A stretch of DNA of 64,000 nt from Incurvaria masculella (GCA_946894095.1 OX335657.1:5890001-5954000), one strand, 5' to 3'; positions 24,351-36,067 are shown, counted from the first letter of the stretch. Translations and numbers: made by a program. Notes: a model not told the origin generated them from the letters alone.

Positions 24351-24486
24351 CAAATGTACAGTGGTTCAATCATAGACTTCAATCAAGGACTGGAAACGAA
24401 TTCATATAACTTCAGCGTAGCTACGTTTTAGTGAATATACAGGATGCTGCAACGGCCAGTCCTTTTTTTTTTACGCAATTTTTTTT

Positions 24487-24739
24487 ACGCAAACTTACAT
24501 GGATGGCCAATACCACACAATTACCGTTATGATATTAGTCCAATACACCATATTCCCGAAGGAATTAGGTGCCACGCCAGGACCTTCTGAGGGCGGCTAC
24601 ATTGAACTGGACGGAAAACACGTAAAATTTTTCATTGCCGCTTCAACCATCTTTTCACCCATGGTATCAACCCGAGCGTGGTAACCCTACCACTTAGCAG
24701 GGGAAGGGGACCTACAGTTTTAAATGGATTTCGATTCCA
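24487..24739 (-). mobile_element. SINE family S, head-truncated
   Basis: In minus orientation it keeps the body and the 3' end ('ggatggccaataccacacaa' on the plus strand) but stops before the tRNA-like head, so it is 5'-truncated. The poly-T with 'acgc' units at 24463-24488 would be the A-rich tail. Confidence 0.8.
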
Positions 24740-26034
24740 TTACATGTCTATTTCACACTCAGATTCGCACTTTTTTCTTATTATTCTTTTTCTGCCAGTT
24801 TTATTACTTCTGGCGAAGAAGAATAGACAACAAACTTTGCCAGGTTGGGAAACACCATTTAGTGCAACGAACATTCGAAGTTGCGCGTCACAAATTCGGA
24901 ACTACGCTGCCACAATACGGATCGGTCACCACTTCTGTAATTTCACACTCGATGTATTCGATATACTTCCATTACTGTAGTAATTTTAAACGGCTTGAGA
25001 TTTATAGCTTTGGTGGTTACTAAAGACAACTTACAAAACGCCACAAGCCATTGGTTTTGGTAACAACTTGAAACTGAATTGCAGCTGCTTCTAAAGGAGA
25101 ATAAAAAAGAGAAAAAAAGAAGATCACTATGAACCGCGGTTTCCAAATTATTTTAATTGTGTCCCCATAGTTTCAGGTTCATTATATAGTTTTTGGTGTC
25201 CACTTTCGAATGCCATAACTTTTGTCGAACTAATCCTCGGGAAGAAGCCTCTCCAGCTCACTAAAACTCAGCTTTTGAGGTTATGAAGAGAGGTGTAAGA
25301 ACGCCAATTGCCTCAAAGACGGGCTCACTCTGGGTTCGACTAATTCAGAGTATTGTGTGGTTTTTTAAAATCGCGGCATATGGCGTACGCCAGGACCTCA
25401 TAGAGCGCAAGGAAGGACGGAAGCAGCAACAGAAACTCGTCTGTATGGGCGCGGTTTAGCCAATTTTACATACAAGAACGGATCCGGCGTGGCAAGTGAG
25501 TTCGCTTATGAATTCGCATAATACTGAATTTCTCGAGCTCCAATGACACCTAAGATTTATATTATTCCTAACCTAAGATTTTTATTATTTAATAATATAT
25601 TATATATTATATAATAACGGGTTTTGCCATTCTCCTTTCTAGTTGACGGTAATAATCACGGAGGAAGGAGGTAGAGAGGAATTTGGTTCAAGCAACCTGG
25701 GTATGTGCCTAGGAACTGGGACCCTGCGTCACAGCTCACGTGCTAAGAAGGCGTGGCTTAGGGACGAGTGCACGAAAGGACAAAAAATCTAAATCAACAT
25801 CAACGTATGATTTTACACGTAATTTTGTACGGACAGTATGGAAGGAACTCCATGCGGTTCAATAAAAGTGACGTTTTTGAACATTGAATAACTCAGCCGT
25901 CTCTTCGCGCAATCGGGGCTTAGTGTCAGTCGCTGGCGGGCGGTGTTGCTGACACATGGTGCGCAATAATTTTGTTTGGTTGATCTCATTACGCGAAATT
26001 GTATGTCATTTTAAAATAAAAAATATTTTAATCG
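24740..26034. other. Intergenic with repeat fragments
   Basis: A reverse fragment of the 'ctggcgtacgc' repeat lies at about 25372-25420, and 'cacggaggaaggaggtagag' at about 25658 is the reverse of the end of the 26035-26535 repeat. No gene recognised. Confidence 0.45.
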
Positions 26035-26535
26035 GTGGGAAGCCATAGATTTAAGTTGTGAAGGGTTTTTTATTGAGAAAAGTAACAATACATTGCAAAC
26101 GCACCATCAAGTCTAGGAAATATTTACAATCCCTTGATAATAACAATATTAAATAATATATTATTTCGTGATCCCCCAAATTACGACCATGGGGCCTTCA
26201 AACGTGGTGGCACCTGGCCGGCCGGCATGGTCTTCGCAGCCCCCTAAATATTCGAAGATCCATGGGCGTCGTCGGGCACCTTTAGGTCCTGGCGTACGCC
26301 ATATGCCGCGCTTAACATAAAAAATAATAATGATAACATTTCCGGTTCTTCCGGTAGATGGATTTAGCAAAAATAGGCGGTGCATGACTCCACCGTGAAG
26401 TGGTTTCCACTTGCCACCCCCTGCACTAGAGACACTGCGCTCTTTAGTAATATGAGCTAACAACATCTCCTCTCTACCTCTCTCCTCCGTGGTACCAACA
26501 GAGTTGCTCAACGCTTGTACCCACGCGGCCGCGAG
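26035..26535. repeat. Dispersed repeat, about 500 bp, second copy at 46680-46985
   Basis: The two copies share, in the same order, 'catagattta...gaaggttttttatt' at the left, 'ccggtagatggatttagcaa' in the middle and 'agtaatatgagctaacaaca...ctctcctccgtggt' at the right. This copy holds extra central sequence, including the 'ctggcgtacgcc' repeat at 26258-26312. No terminal repeat or coding frame is evident; it could be a SINE or a MITE. Confidence 0.6.
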
Positions 26536-28334
26536 CACTGAGATTTAAATTGAAATTTGTAGCACATGTTATGTGCAACACATTTTCAGCATAAGTTTGT
26601 GGCAACAGTTTCTTTATCACCTGAAACTAATGTATATAGCTGCTTTGCAGAATTATTTGTTTGATATTTTTATCGGAAGTCAAAAGCACCATTGCTCAAT
26701 CGTATTTTTAGTTGGTAGAGTTTTTAGTGATAGGAAATTATGAATTATATTATGATATTAATGTGTTAGGGTGGTGTGCACCATCTCTTATTCTTATAAT
26801 TATGGTTATTAATGTTAGCTGACCAGAAATGATGTTCACGTCACAAGCAGCTACGTGTTGGTGAATGCACGTCGACCTCATCTAAGTTTCGCAAGAGGCC
26901 ATCGGACCCACAGAATAAAGTAAAAGTATTTTGTTGTGAATATCTTCTTGATATTACATAAAATATTATTGTTATTTAGTGACCGATATTGCTTGCTCAA
27001 CATACACTCTGGACATTGGTATGTTTGTTAAGTTCAAATTATATTAATAAAATTTTTGGCACTTACTTGTAGCTCATGGGTTAGCGGAGGTTTAGTCCAA
27101 ACGTTAGCCAGGTGTTCCTTGGCCCATTTGGAGGTAAACTTGGCCAAAAAAGGTAGATAACACTTTCTTATACGGCTTAAAATAATTCGCCGTCCCCATA
27201 CATTCGAACATACCAATTAATAATACCTACACACTAAAATGTATGGGGTGGCCGAAAAACCCCGTACAATAAAATGTTATTTAGCGTTTTTGCTCCGAAT
27301 AGGCAAAGTAATACCTGGAAGTTTAAAGCAGGTGTATTATTGCGTTTAGACCATAATAAAACACCTGCTTGGTCTTTGTAAGCATCTTTGCATTAATGTT
27401 TTCTGTTGGATCTTTCTTACTGTGTAAAAAAACTCAAGGCTTTTTTCACCGCCGGGTCTTTCTTATCAGCTTTCAATCAATTTGTTGTTTATATTTATGT
27501 GAATAAATAAATAAAATGATAAATACCAGTACAAGATAATCAGCACTTTAATAATAAAGTCCCTTTAAATGTCGATTGAAATTAATCAGCACTTAGTTAA
27601 AACCAGGCTTATATACGAAGTTGATATTTTTGCAAAGAGACTGTTAGTGGTTCGGATTGTCCTTAAGACTTGCTAGGTAAGCTTAATCCCATCTGGGTTG
27701 ATTCCATCACTTTGACTGGCAACAATCCTGGATCCTGGATCTCATGAAGTTTGAGGCTGCGGCCCGTTTATGCTGACTGCTAACTGAGATGGTGAGCATG
27801 TTGTCATTGCTCATGTCACCTTCACCCTTTACCTGGTCCGTGGTTCGTGGCTACAATGTCGCCTTTTGTGCGGGATACTTGAAGGCACCGCGTGCGTTGC
27901 CGGACTCGGACGGAGCATTAATCACGACGACGGACGCCGCATTGTTCGGTGCTGATTGTGTTCTTGTTGCGTGCGCGATGAGTACAATCTGTCGAGTGCT
28001 CGTCTATTCGGTGTCTTTCATATTTCAATGGGATTTTCTGTTTATTTATTTGATGAATAAAACAAAAGTAATATAAGTGACTTGGCAACCTAAAGACGAC
28101 ATACAGATGCTTTACAGTAAAATATAATCAATTTTGCATTATTAAAAATAGTGCAATATATTATTGCATTAGCAACTTTGTTTAGTTAAGAAATACTTAT
28201 TTTGAATATCTTAGCATCGAGGGTTGTTGTCTATTTTTTTTAACTGTTTAGCAAAACCGGTTTTGCCGGTTCTTCTTTCCTGATTTACCGAATCCGCGGA
28301 TCTATCAGTTTCTGACGTAGCGTAGTGTACATTT
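26536..28334. other. Intergenic with three repeat fragments
   Basis: 'gggtggtgtgcaccatctct' at about 26769 is one end of the 36068-36206 MITE type. About 27085-27190 matches 6735-6850, and about 27430-27600 is a diverged copy of the 370-520 repeat. No gene; the 95-residue frame at 27789 has no recognisable feature. Confidence 0.45.
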
Positions 28335-28611
28335 TCAACCGTTGAGGCTGGCAGCTGTTCGGATTCCACTTAAAAGTGTAGGTCCCCTTTCTTACTTACT
28401 AGGTGGTAGGGTTAATCCCGCCTAGATTGGTACCATCGCATTGAAAGAACGTTGGTCGAAGCGGCAATGAAAATTGTCCGTGTTTTCCATCCAGTTCAAT
28501 GTAGCCGACCAATATAAGAAAGGTCCTGGCATGGCACCTAGTTCCCATGTGGTGTTTTAGGCTAATATCTGACGGACAGCTCGGTATTAGCCATCCATGT
28601 CCAGTTACATT
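28335..28611 (+). mobile_element. SINE family S, 5S-type, head-truncated
   Basis: It begins at 'accgttgaggctggcagctg', just after the position of the 5S-derived segment in the 34200 copy, and then follows that copy through the body to 'attagccatccatgtccag'. The 'cttacttactaggtgg' variant and the 'tccagttacat' 3' end place it with the 5S-headed subfamily. Confidence 0.8.
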
Positions 28612-29564
28612 TACCACCAAAGGTTATATCAATGAAATTAGAAATAATATAATTATACTTAACTTATTTATGTATATCAATGTATATGAACATTTTCCGG
28701 GTTTGGGTTGTTAGAGAGTGTTTGTGTTGGAGTTATTTCTAGTTTAAACGTATTTAACTAAGTTTGCATGGGGAGCGTCATTTTCTGGTGATTACTACTG
28801 ACGCTTAAGTACCGACGTTCTTTTATATTTTTTCATATCAGGTGGGTTCAGGTCAAGGCTTTTTGATAGATGTGCATAGAACAGTGATGATTTGAAAACG
28901 TATTGATTGAGAAGTTACTTGTATATATCGTTAATAGTATTTAAGCATTACAACCGAGCAATGCTGGGTGTTTTTCATTACTAAACGTTCTCTTAGGGAT
29001 TTCATCTTTATTGACAATCATAAAAACGAATTTAAAAAAAAAATATCCGAATACTCAGATATTTTTAAAAATATGCAATACAATGTTTTATTTAACTTAA
29101 TTTTTTTTTTCATTATTAAGTTTTCGATACATATACAAAGCAATATAAAAAACATCTTAAATGATTTAAAAAACATCGAGATCTGTACCTTTGATTTTCC
29201 TGACTCTACCTTCGTAACATTACTATAGGCACGACTGAAAGAGCCTTTTGCACTCGTGACTATGAGGCTGGAAAATCAAAAGCAATGCCACGTTCCCGAT
29301 ATTATTATATATCCACCATGCTATTAACGTAATGAGATTTCGAAAAAGAAGTGAGAACAGACATTTTGCGTCCTTTCACTCCGCGGAATGAGCCGAGATA
29401 TTGCTATGGCGATGGGTAATGTTTCTGATGCTAGAGTCTAAGAGATACTGATGGAAATAAAATATTGATTCTCTTAAATTTAAAGAAACATCACTTGATC
29501 TTAGTTACCTCAGTTAAAATTTTAGAACGATATATACGACAGCGCAAATTATATGCGTTACGAA
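28612..29564. other. Intergenic, very AT-rich
   Basis: No feature recognised. An 86-residue frame at 28968-29228 is low-complexity Asn/Lys/Ile/Phe-rich and looks like chance. Confidence 0.45.
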
Positions 29565-29619
29565 TGCGAGCTGTTCCATAGTTCGGAATCTACGTAAACC
29601 CGTAAACCTGTAAAAAGGT
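29565..29619 (+). mobile_element. SINE family S, tiny plus-strand fragment
   Basis: 'acgaatgcgagctgttccat' followed by 'agttcggaatctacgtaaac' is a SINE-body piece in plus orientation, directly before a minus-strand copy, so the two are head to head. Confidence 0.5.
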
Positions 29620-29970
29620 AACACACCCACCGTTATGATATTAGCCCAGCACACCACATTACCGAAGGAATTAGGTGCCATGCCAGGACGACTACATTGA
29701 ACAAGATGGGAACACGAACAATTTGTATTGCCGCTTCGACCATCTTTTCATCCAATGCGATGGTATCACCCCGGGGGTGGTAACCCTACCACATAGCAGG
29801 GGAAGAAGACCTACAATTTTAAATGGATTCCGAACCATGGAACAGCTCGCATTCATAACGAAATGCACTCATTCAACTCAAACAGAAAGATAGTGGTGAA
29901 TGAACGGGGCGGGGATTTGAACCCAGACCTCTGGGATGGAAGGCAAGTTCTCCCGCTCATGAGCTACGTG
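29620..29970 (-). mobile_element. tRNA-headed SINE (family S), minus strand
   Basis: The B-box complement 'ggatttgaacccagacc' is at 29914-29930 and the A-box region ends at about 29970 ('catgagctacgtg'). The body carries a short deletion in the 'ttccctttatgagcac' segment. The 3' end is cut just before 'attagccatccatg'. Confidence 0.8.
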
Positions 29971-32027
29971 TCGACAATAATGCCTTTATGTTATTCGGAT
30001 ATTTCCTTGATTCATGTAGAAAACGTGATCCGTCTCTCGGTGTATCATTAGGCGAGCGGGGAGGCGGCGGTGCGGTCGTTACCTGCCGTTACTCGCTGGC
30101 TGATGTTCGATTCCGAGCGATATCGAGGGTTTGACGGCAGAAACATCGCCCACGCCCCATTGAGTGTTCATCAGTCGGAAGAAATACAAGTTCGGGCCCG
30201 CTCACTTCGCTGCCGCGCGATCGCCGCCCTCGGCTCCCGGTGCAATAATAATACATTAATGATTTCGTAGGTGATTACAGGGTTATGTGAAAATTATCCT
30301 CACTTAAATTTTAGTGCATTCGAATCAAAGAAATGATAATAAAATACAGTGGTTTGAACACTGAGACATCGGCAACGGAATTACCACACGTTTCTGCTTG
30401 CTTTTGCTCATTAGTAGGTGTGGGGACATCGCATTGCATCACATGGTCGGAAATAATATCAAAAAATACTCTACAAATACAGTTTTCATCGGATAATTGA
30501 GTCTAAAACCACCTACTCTGGTGCTGTGTGGGTTTCGGGAGGTAAAAATAATACCATTGAGCCCACTGCATTTCTAACCGAGCATGTAATAAAAGCCGAC
30601 TAAGGGATTCGTTGTTCCTGGTTTATCCTGGTAATCGAATCGATTACCAGGATTCAATGCTTTCTGCTTAGCATATTAGAAACCAGAAAAAACTATTGAT
30701 AGATAGGGGAAGCATTGTGTCAATTCGATTATAATCGAGAAATTCGTTGGCTGACGTAGGAAGACCAGTAGAGATGTAATCCAAGGGTTACGCAATTTCG
30801 AATCCTTCTTCCAACGAATAGCCAAACGAAAAACATTTATTGAATATCTTCGAAATCTGATCACAATGCTTCAATGTAGATGTCGATGGATACCCTTTAC
30901 TGAATCAGGTTGCCCGTGGAGGAGTTTTTTAATATAGTTTTAATGGGCACCGCTACATGCTTCACCGATCCAATAAAAATATCATTATTAAATGACCTAA
31001 CAATATCTTGTCTGCTGAAATAAATAATTTATTTTCTTGCTTTACTCACATTAGCTATGTGATGACACGGAACTCTATCGAACTATTAAGAATGCATTCC
31101 TCTCTTAATTCCCTTAAATAAATGAGATAATGGTAATGTCGTATTAGTAAATTTAATACATAACATTATAAACATAAGTATGTATTAGTATTTATGTAGA
31201 CTGACTGCCGATGCATAACGAACAAACAATTGTAGCTAAAATACTGGTCAACATCATACGAAGTGCTTTGTTCTGAAAATTTCACTTGCATGTCATTACA
31301 AAAACTCTTGACCCGAAATACGCAAAACTCTTTGTGTTGCCTACTGCGTGACAGGTGCTGAGCGCGCCGCTGCCGTTCATTTTAATTGCCTGTCCGCCTC
31401 ACCCTCCATTTTCGGCAAAAAAGGAGAATCTTTTATTCACTCATTTCCTCGGTCGACTACGTCCGAATACTTTCGCGGCGAACGACTCCGCGACCGGGAG
31501 AGCCCGCCCGGGAAATAAATAAAATTCACATTTCTCACATCGCGGGGTCCGAGCACATTTCCGTTGACGCGAAAATTTAATTTCGCATTTTCACGCGCTG
31601 CCGCCGCCGCGTTTATCGCGGGCGCATCAAAATGCGACAAAGTAAAAAGATTAAAAAGTTCCCGACGGCGGCGGAGGAATGCCCGCGAAAGAGTTCGGAT
31701 CTCGTGAACCAACGTAGGGTCTGTGCAGGGCGCGTTGAAACATTGTACCAATGGCATTTTAATCATTGAGGTGAAGAATGTATTGAGAAATAACTTCTAT
31801 ACAACGACGAAAATGACGCCACGCGGCTTACAACATTATATCGCCGTACACATTTGTAGCGCAGTGATGAAACTGAGAAAAATCCAATTGAAGTCTTACA
31901 AATTAGTGGGTAAACAGATAATGATAAGAATTATTTTTCAATAAACCAGATGGTCGTTACGTCATTCTTCATTCGTAATGATGCATTCAGCGAGTGCCGA
32001 AACCAAATAATATATGACGAAACAACA
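29971..32027. other. Intergenic with two GC-rich islands
   Basis: GC-rich blocks lie at about 30060-30250 ('ggcggcggtgcggtcg', 'gccgcgcgatcgccgccctc') and 31330-31760 ('gccgccgccgcgtttatcgc', 'gacggcggcggagg'). A SINE-body fragment of the tRNA-Thr-headed family shows at about 30845-30890 and 31115-31165. Frames in the islands overlap on both strands without recognisable domains, so I treat them as possible regulatory DNA. Confidence 0.4.
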
Positions 32028-32400
32028 GGCTCGTAGCCTAGTGGCGCGGGGACTGGCCTAGCGTACCAGAGGCCCGGGTTCGATTTCGACATGCACCACT
32101 GTCGTTCTCTTTCCGAGTGTGCATTTCGTCACGAATGCGAACTGATCCATGGCTCGGAATCCATGTAAAACTGTAGGTCCCCTTCCCCTACTAGGTGGTA
32201 GGGTTTAAGCCCGCCCGGGTTGGTACCATCGCATTGGATGAAAAAATGGTCGGAGCGGCAATGAAAATTTGACCGCGTTTTCCATCCCGTCCAATGTAGC
32301 TTTGCTCATAAAGGGAAGGTCCAGAATGTGGTGTATTGGGCTAATATCATAACGGTAGTTGCGCGGTATTAGCCATCCATGTCAGGTCGCATAAAAAAAG
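32028..32400 (+). mobile_element. tRNA-headed SINE (family S), best-preserved head
   Basis: Starts GGCTCGTAGCCTAGTGGCGC with a perfect A box (TAGCCTAGTGG) and a near-consensus B box (GGTTCGATTTC) about 50 bases later. The full body follows, then 'attagccatccatgtcagg' and an A-run at 32392-32399. This copy best defines the tRNA-like type of head. It encodes nothing and would depend on a LINE for mobility. Confidence 0.9.
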
Positions 32401-33186
32401 GCCGAATTCCTCCGGCGGCACAATTGACATGTCGACAATTTTTTAGTTCCATCCGTTCTCCTGTTATTATTCACCTCCATGATTTTAATATTATAGCTAG
32501 AGATTCTAGGATATGTTTAACTTACTGTGGTATGAATACGTAAACATTCTTAGGATTATCGAAAAAACTCTAAATACGAAAAAAACATCAAAACCTTCAG
32601 GAGAAACCCTTCAAAACACGAGGTCATTCCCAAGATTTGCTGACAATGTCTGTCCTGTTCACGTCTACAGGCGCATTTCTTTGATTCTCCTGAAATTTCG
32701 TGAGTAGGTTCGATACTAAATATATTGTTTTCTTGAGACAGGGTTAATTTGATTCCCAAATTTTTATAAAATGTTAAAAAATGTCAAATGTTCAAAAAGA
32801 CAGACTGGCGATGTCTACAGCTCAGAGAGCCACTCGTAAATACAGGGTTTTTCAATAGGGACAAGGTATATTTCACAGCAGTTAGCGGCCATATCGGATT
32901 GTCTATTGGCGCCAATGTTTGACATTTAAGTCATTAAAAGTTCGACATTTATCAAGTCGTTATACAGTTGACCATCGCGTCGATACGATGAAATTGTATT
33001 ATAAAAATGGAAAAAAGATTTCGTTTTATAACCGAAAATAATGATGTGATGCATACGGTTGTAGCATCATCATAATTACAATGTTTCTGGGGCGTATGAA
33101 AGTTATTTTAGTTTTGGTCACAGATATTTTAAGTAGATATCTAATATCTAGATATAAAGTAGATATCTAAGATACAAAATATCTGT
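32401..33186. other. Intergenic, nothing recognised
   Basis: AT-rich. A short inverted pair of 'agatatctaa'-type words lies near 33130-33175. No gene. Confidence 0.45.
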
Positions 33187-33572
33187 GGCTTTGGTATGCG
33201 GCGCGGGCGCGGGGACTTGCTTATCATACCAAAGGTCTGGGTTCAAATCTTCACATGCACCACTTTATTTCATATTCTTAGTTGGATAAGTGCATTTATT
33301 CACGAATACGAGCTGCTCCGTGGTTTGGAACCCATGAAAAACTGTATGTACCCTTCCCCTACTAGGTGGTAGGGTTTAAGTCCGCCCGGGTTGATACCAT
33401 CGCATTGGATGAAAAAATTGTCGGAGCGGCTTTCCATCCCGTCCAATGTAGCCGTATTCATTAAGGGAAGGTCCAGGCATGGCACCTAATTCCTTCGGGA
33501 ATGTGGTGTATCGGGCTAATATCATAACGACAGTTGTTTGGTAGGTATGGTGTCAGGTTGCATAAAAAAAAA
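33187..33572 (+). mobile_element. tRNA-headed SINE (family S)
   Basis: A mutated head ('ggctttggtatgcggcgcgg', B box GGTTCAAATCT) followed by the standard body. About 20 bases are deleted after 'gtcggagcggc'. It ends with an A-run at 33564-33572. Confidence 0.85.
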
Positions 33573-33975
33573 CTGAGTTCGCCACCACCTCTGGTCACCT
33601 CCGTACTGCGACGTATATCCTGATGAAGCTGCGACCTCCTCCGTTGCCATTCTATTCGAGTTTCCACTCCGCTGGGCTTTTTTATGGGAAAAAGATGTGA
33701 AAGTATTCAGCTCCGATGCAGGAAGATAGTATAATGATTAATTTTATATGCTCGGCACAAAAGAGAATAAAACCTTCGACCCAGAAATAGATAGCAAGAA
33801 CGCATGTACATAAATGTCGTAGTAGATGTTGAGTTGAAACTGAAATGAACGCTTGCCGGTCGGCGCTGTTTTCGCTTTTTGTGCAAAAAAAATTTGTATT
33901 ATTTAACATATACTGGCAATTCTTAAACTTGCCATGCTTATCATCCACGCAGCATAGTTACGAGGGAACAGAAAA
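33573..33975. other. Intergenic, nothing recognised
   Basis: No feature supported. Confidence 0.4.
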
Positions 33976-34199
33976 TACACCTAACTAATAAATACTAAAA
34001 AATATTTGTTCAATGTTGCTGATGAAATACACCTAATTAATAAATACTAGAAGTACTTGTTCAATGTTGGTGATAAAATGCACCTAACTAATAAATACTA
34101 GAAAATACTTGTTCAATGTTGCTGATAAAATGCACATAACTAATAAATACTAGAAGTCTAAAGATAAAGATAAAATGCACATAACTAATAAATACTAGA
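33976..34199. repeat. 52-bp minisatellite, about four units, interrupted by a SINE
   Basis: The unit 'ctaactaataaatactag' + 'ttcaatgttgctgataaaat' repeats from about 33976 with 51-52-base spacing; later units are shortened. The array resumes after the SINE at 34588-34618 ('cgttcaacgttgctgataat'), so the SINE at 34200-34587 landed inside it. Confidence 0.85.
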
Positions 34200-34587
34200 G
34201 TCAGCCTCAGTGGCCCAGTGGCGCGACACTTCGGCGATCGCTCTCCGAAGTTAAGCAACGCTGGGTCCGGTCTGGTCTTGGATGGGTGACCATTCGACCG
34301 TTGAGAGAGGCTGGCCGTGGTTCGGACTCCACTTTAAGCTGTAGGTCCCCTTCCTTACTTACTAGGTGGTAGGGTTTATCCCGCCCGGGTTGGTACCATC
34401 GCATTGGATGAACGATGGTCGAAGCGGCAATGAAAATTGTCCGTGTTTTCCATCCAGTTCAATGTAGCCGTGCAATATAAGGAAGGTCCTGGCATGGCAC
34501 CTAGTTCCCATGTGGTGTGTTGGGCTAATACCATGACAGAACTTGTGGTATTAGCCATCCATGTCCAGTCACATAAAAAAAAAAAAA
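34200..34587 (+). mobile_element. SINE with chimeric A-box/5S-rRNA-like head
   Basis: The first 22 bases contain an A-box-like TGGCCCAGTGG (34211-34221). They are followed at 34241-34291 by a segment that reads as the 3' half of a 5S rRNA gene: CTCCGAAGTTAAGCAACG, GGTCCGGT and CTTGGATGGGTGACC, which are the 5S internal-promoter boxes in the right order. The rest is the same body as the tRNA-headed copies, with the poly-A tail at 34574-34587. 5S-derived SINEs (SINE3 class) are known, but a head that also starts with a tRNA-type A box is unusual. The head sequence is intact enough to attract TFIIIA/Pol III in principle; this is inference. Confidence 0.88.
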
Positions 34588-34618
34588 GAACATAATCGTT
34601 CAACGTTGCTGATAATTT
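34588..34618. repeat. Remnant of the 52-bp minisatellite beyond the SINE
   Basis: 'agaacataatcgttcaacg' followed by 'ttgctgataat' continues the unit that ends at 34199. Confidence 0.7.
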
Positions 34619-34815
34619 TGGGAGTAATTGTCAAAAGCGTATGAGGCAGAGTTTTGTTGGGGCTTGCTCGTGCTCAGGAGATATGTTTCTATGAGGAAAT
34701 GATGGTGAAAGGGTGAATCGTCTCGGACTATAATATATAGGTCTTATTCGGGCAGCTTGTCCCCGGGAGCCATTGGTTCTGCAACGCTTCTCTCACCTAG
34801 GATCCATAAAAGACT

Positions 34816-34988
34816 AGGGCTGAGATAAATAGTCGCAACAGAAACTAAGACTAACGAAAAGCAGTACTTTGTGACGTCAATTTGCATCACTTTGATATTC
34901 CGTCCATACAAAATGTGTCAAAGTGACGTCCCAAAGTACTACTTTTCGTTAGTCTTAGTATCTGTGACGACTATTTATCTCAGCCTAG
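34816..34988. mobile_element. Small TA-flanked fold-back MITE
   Basis: An approximately 170-bp element with near-complete self-complementarity. The left arm is 'ggctgagataaatagtcg...aagactaacgaaaag' and the right arm its complement, with the centre at about 34900. A TA lies at each edge (ctaGGG...GCCtagg), consistent with a Tc1/mariner-type TA duplication. Confidence 0.8.
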
Positions 34989-35005
34989 GAGGTGGCGACA
35001 AAAAT

Positions 35006-35484
35006 GGTAACGATGGCTGAAACTGGGTTCACAGGATAAAGACCAACCCTCTGAAGCTAAATGTGTCAGTCTGCCTGTGCCAAGTGGTTGCGTTACCTAG
35101 ATAAGGCGCCTGAAAAATATATGGTGACAAAAAATATATATGATTAGGCTCCAAATAACTAAGCATGAAAGTATCAGTACATACTTGCTTAGCAATACCA
35201 AAACTAAACGAAGCTTTGGTTGCATTTCGTAGTTATAGGCGATTTAGGTTACAATATAACTTTAGGTTTATTTAAATAATTAATTAAAAAACCGACTGGT
35301 TAGTGTTGTATAATTAATAGGTATCAATGTTTCTAGACAATCAGTACATTCATCAGCAGGTACATACCAACATATATTTTATATAGCCAATCTAGACAAC
35401 GCAACCACTTGGCGCAGGCAGACCGACATATTTAGCATCAGAGGGTTGGTCTCTAATATGTGAACCCAGATTCAGCCGTTTACC
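35006..35484. mobile_element. Long-TIR MITE
   Basis: About 85-base imperfect inverted ends. The left end has 'gggttcac', 'gaccaaccctctgaagc', 'cagtctgcctgtgccaag' and 'tggttgcgtt'. The right end has 'aacgcaaccacttggcgcag', 'gcagaccgacatatttagc', 'cagagggttggtct' and 'gtgaaccc'. The interior is AT-rich with no coding frame. Exact ends and target duplication are uncertain. Confidence 0.8.
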
Positions 35485-36067
35485 TTATCGTGACCAAAAA
35501 TGTCGTGATCTCCCGGAAAATAAGGTCCACGAAATGCTGCGCTCATTTAGTAAGCTGGGTTAGCAGATGATGGGAGCAATCATGCAATCCATTGTACCCA
35601 AAAATGCAATAAAATTTAAAAAAAATTTCATTGAAAACGGGACATTGCTTAGTCTTAAAATGATATAATGTTTTTATTGCAGCTCATTACAATTCGGACA
35701 TATTTCCGCTGCCGTCTGTAAACTCTTGTTTATGACTTCAAACTGCGGTCGTAAAATATTCTAGATTACGGGTTTATCTTTGAATTTTATTGTCAGCGAA
35801 TGTTATTTGATATTTTTTGAAGCGAGGTTCAAAAAAGTGCAATCCGATCTTTCTTTTATCTTGAAAAGTACTGTTGAAAAACATAAAGAGGGATAAAAGT
35901 AAATTATATTTTCCAACAATACAAAAGTTGAGAACTTACGGAGTTTTGGTTTCAGATGGAATAGTCTGTAGATAATACACGAAACGAATTATTGTATGTC
36001 TGTAGTATTTTATAATGTGAATTAACATGATAATATCATAGCATGAATGTTATGTCATGTGTATTAA
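35485..36067. other. Intergenic, nothing recognised
   Basis: AT-rich, no supported feature. Confidence 0.45.

Noticed and set aside
23866..24375. A 169-codon plus-strand open frame
   Set aside because: It crosses from AT-rich DNA into a GC-rich island, with minus-strand frames overlapping it; no domain, signal or composition supports coding.
34241..34291. A genuine 5S rRNA gene
   Set aside because: Only the 3' half is present, it is embedded in a SINE with a poly-A tail, and the 5' third of 5S rRNA is missing.
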